A stretch of DNA of 64,000 nt, taken from the NCBI GenBank assembly GCA_028532815.1, contig JAQQAS010000053.1, forward strand, positions 30,242 to 94,241. The letters are read 5' to 3'. Position numbers and translations under genes: made by a program. Shown here piece by piece: positions 60,042 through 64,000 of this stretch; positions within the stretch are counted from its first letter, which is position 1; every line of letters starts with the position of its first letter. The notes below the pieces were generated by a model, which made no database searches, was not told the origin of the DNA, and was given only the letters and a program-made list of their open reading frames with translations. The DNA comes from Pleomorphochaeta sp. Its GTDB lineage: Bacteria > Spirochaetota > Spirochaetia > Sphaerochaetales > Sphaerochaetaceae.

Positions 60042-61037
60042 ATGTCAGAAAAATATAAAATAACCGCATTCGCAAGTCGTCCTGATGAAAGAGTTAGTTT
60101 TGATTTATTCGAAGAAAAGCTTAATTTGGATATTAAACATGTAAGCAGTCAGCTTTCATTAGATGTTGTTGAACAAGCTAAAGGTAGTGTAGGTGTTACT
60201 GTTTTAGGTAATTGTGATTGTTCTAAACCTGTTTTAGAAGAATTATCAAAGATGGGAATTAAATTCTTAGCAAGTAGAAGTGCAGGTTATAATAACATTG
60301 ATGTTGAAGCTGCTAAAAGTTTAGGAATTCAAATTAGTAACGCCCAATATTCACCTAACTGTGTTGCAGATTTTGCAATAATGTTAGCTCTAATGCTAAA
60401 TAGAAAAGTAGTTACTGTTTTAAAAAGAAATGTAGCTAATGACTTTTCACTTCCAGGCGTACAAGGTCATGAAATGAAAAATATGACTGTTGGTGTTATT
60501 GGAACTGGAAGAATTGGTCAGGCTGTAATTAAAAATTATAGTGGATTCGGTTGTAAAATTTTAGGTTATGATTTGTATGAAAATGAAGAGATGAAAAACT
60601 ATATCACCTATGTTGATTTAGATTACTTATTAGAAAATTCTGATATAATTACTCTTCATACTCCTCTTTTTGATAGTACTTATCATATGATTAATAAAGA
60701 TTCTATCGCTAAAATGAAGAAGGGTGTTAAGATTATTAATACTGCTAGAGGTGAATTAATTGATACCGATGCTTTAATTGAAGGTCTTAAGTCTAGACAT
60801 ATTGGTGCGGCAGGTCTTGATGTTTTAGAAAGTGAAAAAGGAATTTTCCACACCGATTGCAGAATGAAGGGTATGTATAATGAACAAATTGCAATATTAA
60901 AAGCTTTTGATAATGTTGTACTTACAAATCACGTTGCTTTCTATACAGATCAAGCAGTTGAAGATATGGTTTATTGTGGACTAAATAGTTTGTACCAATT
61001 TATCACAACTGGTACTGCTGATTTTGAAATAAAATAA
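60042..61037 (+). CDS. D-2-hydroxyacid dehydrogenase (D-lactate dehydrogenase/VanH-like)
   Basis: This is a 331-residue NAD-dependent enzyme. The NAD motif is VGVIGTGRIGQAVIKNY near residue 150. The catalytic residues are visible: Arg in INTARGELIDTDAL, Glu in AAGLDVLESEKG and His in LTNHVAFYTDQAV. The ASRSAGYNNIDVEAAKSLGI region belongs to the lactate dehydrogenase/VanH branch rather than phosphoglycerate dehydrogenase. It would interconvert a 2-keto acid and its D-hydroxy acid. It forms an operon with the EIIC-like permease, with AAGGA as ribosome site, and is followed by two hairpins. Confidence 0.92.
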   Translation: MSEKYKITAFASRPDERVSFDLFEEKLNLDIKHVSSQLSLDVVEQAKGSVGVTVLGNCDCSKPVLEELSKMGIKFLASRSAGYNNIDVEAAKSLGIQISNAQYSPNCVADFAIMLALMLNRKVVTVLKRNVANDFSLPGVQGHEMKNMTVGVIGTGRIGQAVIKNYSGFGCKILGYDLYENEEMKNYITYVDLDYLLENSDIITLHTPLFDSTYHMINKDSIAKMKKGVKIINTARGELIDTDALIEGLKSRHIGAAGLDVLESEKGIFHTDCRMKGMYNEQIAILKAFDNVVLTNHVAFYTDQAVEDMVYCGLNSLYQFITTGTADFEIK

Positions 61038-61043
61038 TATTAT

Positions 61044-61073
61044 CTATAGCATAATTTCTATGCTATAGTTTTT
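61044..61073 (+). terminator. Terminator of the dehydrogenase operon
   Basis: CTATAGCATA (61044-61053) and TATGCTATAG (61059-61068), perfect 10-bp arms with a 5-base loop, then TTTTT. Confidence 0.9.
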
Positions 61074-61097
61074 AAATATTGTATTTGAGTGAAATAT

Positions 61098-61140
61098 ACA
61101 GACTAATATTTTATATAACTGTAAAATATTAGTCTGTTTT
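61098..61140. terminator. Second hairpin between convergent genes
   Basis: Perfect 16-bp arms at 61098-61113 and 61122-61137 with an 8-base loop and TTTT to 61141. It probably backs up the first terminator and may help stop the DHFR-like transcript from the other side. Confidence 0.75.
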
Positions 61141-61203
61141 CTTAAATAAAATCGTGAACCAATTTCTTAATATGGTATTATTAAATATAAATAATTAAGT
61201 TCA

Positions 61204-61701
61204 TTATTTCCTATATATTTTTGTAACACCACCTTCAAATCTTGTTTCTTTGACTAATGTTAAATCTTCAGTGTCCCATTCATCAAATTTAATGTCTCCT
61301 AGTACTAACTCATCACTCATAATAACTGCTAATTCTTTGCAAGCATCTAAGAAAGCTATAAAAATTTGCTTTCCTCCAATAACGGTTAGTATTTCTTTTG
61401 AATCTTTATATTTGTCAATCAGTTTTTGTACTGAGGTTTCAACTACTATATTTTTAGAGTATTTGCTTACATCTAAATCTTTATCTCTTGTTATTATATA
61501 TAGTTTAGTATCATTGTCATAAACATTGTCTTTATAAAATTGTAGGCTTTTTCTTCCTGCAACATAATGGTCCCCTTTACCCCAAAGAGCTATTTGAGGG
61601 AGAATGTCTTTTGGAAGTAGTTTAAAACGAAGTTCATTTCCTTCTTTAGTTGAAGACCCGAGTATATAGTTTTTATCTACCATAAATGCAAGCTTTATCA
61701 T
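61204..61701 (-). CDS. Dihydrofolate reductase-like protein
   Basis: This is a 165-residue protein with the DHFR fold pattern: IKLAFMVDKNYILG start, YVAGRKSLQFY (the GRK/R motif that binds the NADPH phosphate), LYIITRD, and LTVIGGKQIFIAFL (the GG loop) in the right order. The substrate-side motif PW with an acidic residue about residue 27 is not evident; LLPKDI stands there instead. It may be a diverged FolA or a member of the RibD-like reductases. ATG 61701 is chosen for its AGGAG; an in-frame start further upstream would run through an inverted repeat. Confidence 0.72.
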   Translation of the reverse strand: MIKLAFMVDKNYILGSSTKEGNELRFKLLPKDILPQIALWGKGDHYVAGRKSLQFYKDNVYDNDTKLYIITRDKDLDVSKYSKNIVVETSVQKLIDKYKDSKEILTVIGGKQIFIAFLDACKELAVIMSDELVLGDIKFDEWDTEDLTLVKETRFEGGVTKIYRK

Positions 61702-61719
61702 GTAATCTCCTAAATTGTA

Positions 61720-61742
61720 TATATTGGTAAAATGCCAATATA
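61720..61742 (-). promoter_or_regulatory. Inverted repeat before the DHFR-like gene
   Basis: TATATTGG (61720-61727) and CCAATATA (61735-61742) are perfect arms with a 7-base loop, 19 bases upstream of the ATG. It may be a 5' mRNA hairpin or an operator. Confidence 0.5.
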
Positions 61743-61901
61743 ATCTTGTTTGAAATATCATCTTATAATAGACAACATATGATGATAGAACGTAAATATT
61801 TTTTAAAACAGAGAATCTAATTGCTTATATAGCATAGGGTTCTAAATTTTGTAAGTCAAGTTTGATATTGCTTATAATATAAATATTTAATAAAACACTT
61901 T

Positions 61902-63248
61902 TTACAAAGGTTGGCTTTTTTCTTTTTTTAAACTAATAAATAAGGTAATTGCTGTTACAATAATGGATAGTCCATCTGCTATAGGTGCTGATGCCCAAAC
62001 TCCTATTAATCCAAATAAGTTTTGCATTATTAAAACGATTGGAATAAGTAATACAAATTGTCTTAGTAATCCTAGTATTAGAGCTTGAGTGCTTCTTGCA
62101 GTTGATTGATAAAATGCAATTCCAAATAGGTTTATACTCAATAAAGGTAACATGATGATATATATTCTAAGGCCTGTAACTGCAACTGATATTGTTGGAG
62201 AGTTCGGATCTAAGAATAATGAAATAAAGGTTACTGGGAATACTTGAAGTAAAATAAAGACTACTGTTGAAAAGATTACTCCGATTGTAATTCCAAGCCT
62301 TAGTGTTTTAAAAACCCGATCAGTTCTTTTTGCTCCATGATTATAACCAATAATTGGTTGCATTCCTTGTTGAATTCCCATAATTGGCATTATAAATAAA
62401 GTGTACAAGCTGTTTATTGCACCCATTGATGTTATAGCAGCAGTACCCCCATATTTTACAAGGCCTCTATTTAAAAAGCTCATAGCTACACTTGTACCAA
62501 TGGTGGAAATAAAGGTTGAAAAACCTATTGCTATAATTTTAGAATAAACAATCCATCTTGGTATAAAATCGGAAGGTTTTAACTTTAAAACACTTTTTCT
62601 TCTAATATAAAATGTTGTTAAAATTAATAGACCTACTAATTGTCCTGAAATTGTCGCTAAAGCAGCACCTTTTACACCCCATCCTAATCTTACAATAAAA
62701 ATATAGTCTAAGATAATATTTGTAATAGCAGAAGATAGCATTGCACTCATTGATAAAAGTGGTTGGTTTTCTGATCTAACAGCACTGTTTAAATTGAATG
62801 AAATCATCTGAAAAATAAATCCAAATAAAATTATACTCATATAATCACTTGAATATGATAAAACGTCTTTTGTGGCTCCGAACATGTTTAGCAATGGTTC
62901 AAGATTAAAGTACATGGTTATTACAGTAATTAAAGTTATTATAATTCCAACACTTAACATATTGGCAAAAACATGACTTGTGCTTCTTATATCTTTTTTA
63001 CCTAGATTTATAGATAGTAGAGCCGCTCCACCTGCTCCTATTAATGATGCAAATGCAAATAGTATCATCATTAGTGGGAATGCAATAGTAAGACCTGCTA
63101 AGGCATTTTCTCCTGCAAACTGACCAATAAAGATTCTATCTACGACATTATATATTGCGTTCACTATCATTGCTATGACGCTTGGTATCGAATATTGAGC
63201 TAATAGTTTTCCTATAGATTTAGTTTCTAACTCATTTGTTTTATTCAT
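61902..63248 (-). CDS. MATE-family efflux transporter
   Basis: This is a 448-residue membrane protein of twelve helices. The start SIGKLLAQYSIPSVIAMIVNAIYNVVDRIFIGQFAGENALAGLTIAFPLMM, the GAGGAALLSINLGKKD loop and the second-half PIIGYNHGAKRTDRVFKTLRLG are diagnostic (DinF/NorM-like group common in Firmicutes and spirochaetes). It exports cationic drugs or metabolites. It follows the MarR gene by 42 bases with AAGGA as ribosome site, so the pair forms a drug-response operon. It differs clearly from the MATE at 37029. No clear terminator follows. Confidence 0.94.
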   Translation of the reverse strand: MNKTNELETKSIGKLLAQYSIPSVIAMIVNAIYNVVDRIFIGQFAGENALAGLTIAFPLMMILFAFASLIGAGGAALLSINLGKKDIRSTSHVFANMLSVGIIITLITVITMYFNLEPLLNMFGATKDVLSYSSDYMSIILFGFIFQMISFNLNSAVRSENQPLLSMSAMLSSAITNIILDYIFIVRLGWGVKGAALATISGQLVGLLILTTFYIRRKSVLKLKPSDFIPRWIVYSKIIAIGFSTFISTIGTSVAMSFLNRGLVKYGGTAAITSMGAINSLYTLFIMPIMGIQQGMQPIIGYNHGAKRTDRVFKTLRLGITIGVIFSTVVFILLQVFPVTFISLFLDPNSPTISVAVTGLRIYIIMLPLLSINLFGIAFYQSTARSTQALILGLLRQFVLLIPIVLIMQNLFGLIGVWASAPIADGLSIIVTAITLFISLKKEKSQPL

Positions 63249-63290
63249 ATAATTCCTTTGGTAAATAGTGGTAGTCTATTTACATCTAAA

Positions 63291-63746
63291 TTACTTGTTT
63301 GTTAAATTTAATTTTTCATATACTTTTTCTAAAGATTTAATTGCTTCTTCCATTTCTTTTAAATCTTCATCATCGAGGTCTTTAATTAAGTGACTTATAT
63401 GTAGTGTAAAGTTGTTATTTAATTTTTTGGCAACTATTTTACCTTTATCGGTTAGTTCTAAAACATTAACTCTTTTATCATTTTTTGAAGGAGTTCTCTT
63501 AATAATCCCCTTTTTTTCTAGTTTGTCTGCAAGATATGTAAAAGATCCGCTTTCCATGTCCACTGAATCAATATAGTGTTTCATTGGTTTTCCTGGATGG
63601 TAATAAAGTTCAATTATTGTTCTAACTTCATTTTTCTTTATTGGCATTTCGAAACAAGGTTTAAATGAACTTGAGAAGTAGTGCATTAGTTTTGGTAATA
63701 TGTTTGTAGCTTGAGCTACATCATATGCTCTTTTTTCATTAATCAT
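63291..63746 (-). CDS. MarR-family regulator of the MATE transporter
   Basis: This is a 151-residue regulator. The winged helix is NEVRTIIELYYHPGKPMKHYIDSVDMESGSFTYLADKLEKKGIIKRTPSKNDKRVNVLELTDKG. ATG 63746 has AAGGAT eight bases upstream; an in-frame start at 63821 would place the protein start upstream of its own promoter. It is the first gene of the MarR-MATE operon. Two nearly equal 20-bp motifs flank its promoter and are likely binding sites. The protein probably releases DNA when it binds a MATE substrate. Confidence 0.9.
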   Translation of the reverse strand: MINEKRAYDVAQATNILPKLMHYFSSSFKPCFEMPIKKNEVRTIIELYYHPGKPMKHYIDSVDMESGSFTYLADKLEKKGIIKRTPSKNDKRVNVLELTDKGKIVAKKLNNNFTLHISHLIKDLDDEDLKEMEEAIKSLEKVYEKLNLTNK

Positions 63747-63771
63747 GTTTAGTATCCTTACTTGTAAGTTA

Positions 63772-63791
63772 TCTTGAATTCTAACTAAATT
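63772..63791 (-). promoter_or_regulatory. MarR operator near +1
   Basis: TCTTGAATTCTAACTAAATT (plus strand) matches 63830-63849 in 18 of 20 positions and has a GAATTC centre. It covers the predicted transcription start. Confidence 0.6.
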
Positions 63792-63794
63792 AAA

Positions 63795-63821
63795 AATATA
63801 AATATTTAAATTTAAAGTCAA
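63795..63821 (-). promoter_or_regulatory. Promoter of the MarR-MATE operon
   Basis: On the minus strand TTGACT (63821-63816) and TATATT (63800-63795) with a 15-bp spacer, or TATTTT at 17 bp. Operator-like motifs stand on both sides. Confidence 0.65.
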
Positions 63822-63829
63822 GTAATTTA

Positions 63830-63849
63830 TCTAGAATTCTAAATAAATT
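63830..63849 (-). promoter_or_regulatory. MarR operator upstream of -35
   Basis: TCTAGAATTCTAAATAAATT contains the palindrome TAGAATTCTA and ends nine bases from the -35 box. Confidence 0.6.
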
Positions 63850-63859
63850 TTTAATAAAT

Positions 63860-63888
63860 AAAAAAAGGGTAGCTCCCCAAAGCTACCC
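63860..63888 (-). terminator. Terminator of the gene entering from the right
   Basis: GGGTAGCT (63867-63874) and AGCTACCC (63881-63888), perfect arms with a 6-base loop; seven A residues at 63860-63866 give the T-run on the minus strand. Confidence 0.93.
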
Positions 63889-63917
63889 ACATCTCTCTTA
63901 ATTTTATGTATGTTTTA

Positions 63918-64000
63918 TTATTTAATTGTGTATTCGATTTTTACGTTACTTACATAGTCCCCTGCAGGAAGTTCTTCATTACCACTCCAGCTCATGTTAA
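63918..64000 (-). CDS. Unknown protein, C-terminal end (5' outside window)
   Basis: A minus-strand frame enters at the right edge and stops at 63918-63920. The last residues are NMSWSGNEELPAGDYVSNVK followed by IEYTIK. The alternating hydrophobic pattern with PAGDY resembles the last strands of secreted beta-sandwich proteins (for example pilus or coat domains), but 27 residues are too few to name it. A strong terminator 30 bases beyond the stop supports it as a real gene end. Confidence 0.6.
   Translation of the reverse strand, partial: NMSWSGNEELPAGDYVSNVKIEYTIK

Noticed and set aside
1..64000. CRISPR arrays, tRNA or rRNA genes, insertion sequences
   Set aside because: I found no regularly spaced repeats, no cloverleaf or rRNA-like sequence and no transposase-like protein. 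A covariance-model scan would be needed to exclude a missed RNA.

Overview
The window is AT-rich, densely coded DNA from one bacterial chromosome. It looks like a low-GC, host-associated anaerobe, most likely a spirochaete of the Treponema/Sphaerochaeta side. The support is indirect: the style of the sugar-binding protein signal peptide (ending LFAQGQGES), an EF-P paired with the lysylation enzyme EpmA, class I aldolase, two ECF transporters with fused ATPases, and an MptD/Trep_Strep-type S component. No 16S or tRNA gene is present, so this placement is an inference. Sigma-70-type promoters (TTGACA, 16-18 bp, TATAAT) and hairpin-plus-T-run terminators are easy to read throughout.

Region 1 (1-11320) is for uptake and sugar use. 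The tail of an amino-acid ABC permease and its ATPase come first, then an MFS carrier, a LacI regulator and a carbohydrate locus. That locus has two Gfo/Idh/MocA dehydrogenase plus TIM-barrel isomerase pairs and a complete Rbs-type ABC importer. Two identical palindromic operators sit below the promoter of the second half. Region 2 (11339-18318) holds epmA-efp and the hexuronate genes uxaBA and gntR-uxaC, which diverge from a shared operator region. Region 3 (18449-33347) is housekeeping: mnmE, mnmG, rsmG, ftsK, a class IV aminotransferase, a DEAD-box helicase, plsC, an ECF vitamin transporter and guaA.

Region 4 (33294-36187) appears to be a small decayed genomic island inserted at the 3' end of guaA. 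The last codons of guaA and its terminator recur in degenerate form at the far end. Inside are an Abi_C-type abortive infection protein, an uncharacterised zinc-ribbon protein and the 3' remnant of an HNH nuclease; no integrase remains. Region 5 (36274-49112) holds two adjacent TetR-controlled transport operons. The first is MATE plus a heterodimeric ABC pair. The second is a paralogous ABC pair plus a complete ECF transporter (S, T and fused A). By analogy with IrtAB/YbtPQ-type systems this may be a metal-chelate uptake locus.

Region 6 (49113-64000) is a run of small, separately controlled units. They are class I fructose-bisphosphate aldolase; a GNAT-deacetylase fusion; a MarR regulator with two extra winged-helix-like segments beside a flavin reductase; a MarR-pirin-nitroreductase operon; an MFS carrier; a YheO/DauR-like regulator upstream of an EIIC-like permease and a D-2-hydroxyacid dehydrogenase; a DHFR-like protein; and a MarR-MATE operon. 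The most interesting points are the guaA-linked island with its defence-like cargo, the apparently leaderless mRNAs of mnmE and the YheO-like gene, the asymmetric ATP sites in the first fused EcfA, the GNAT-deacetylase fusion, and the ABC-pair/ECF cluster.
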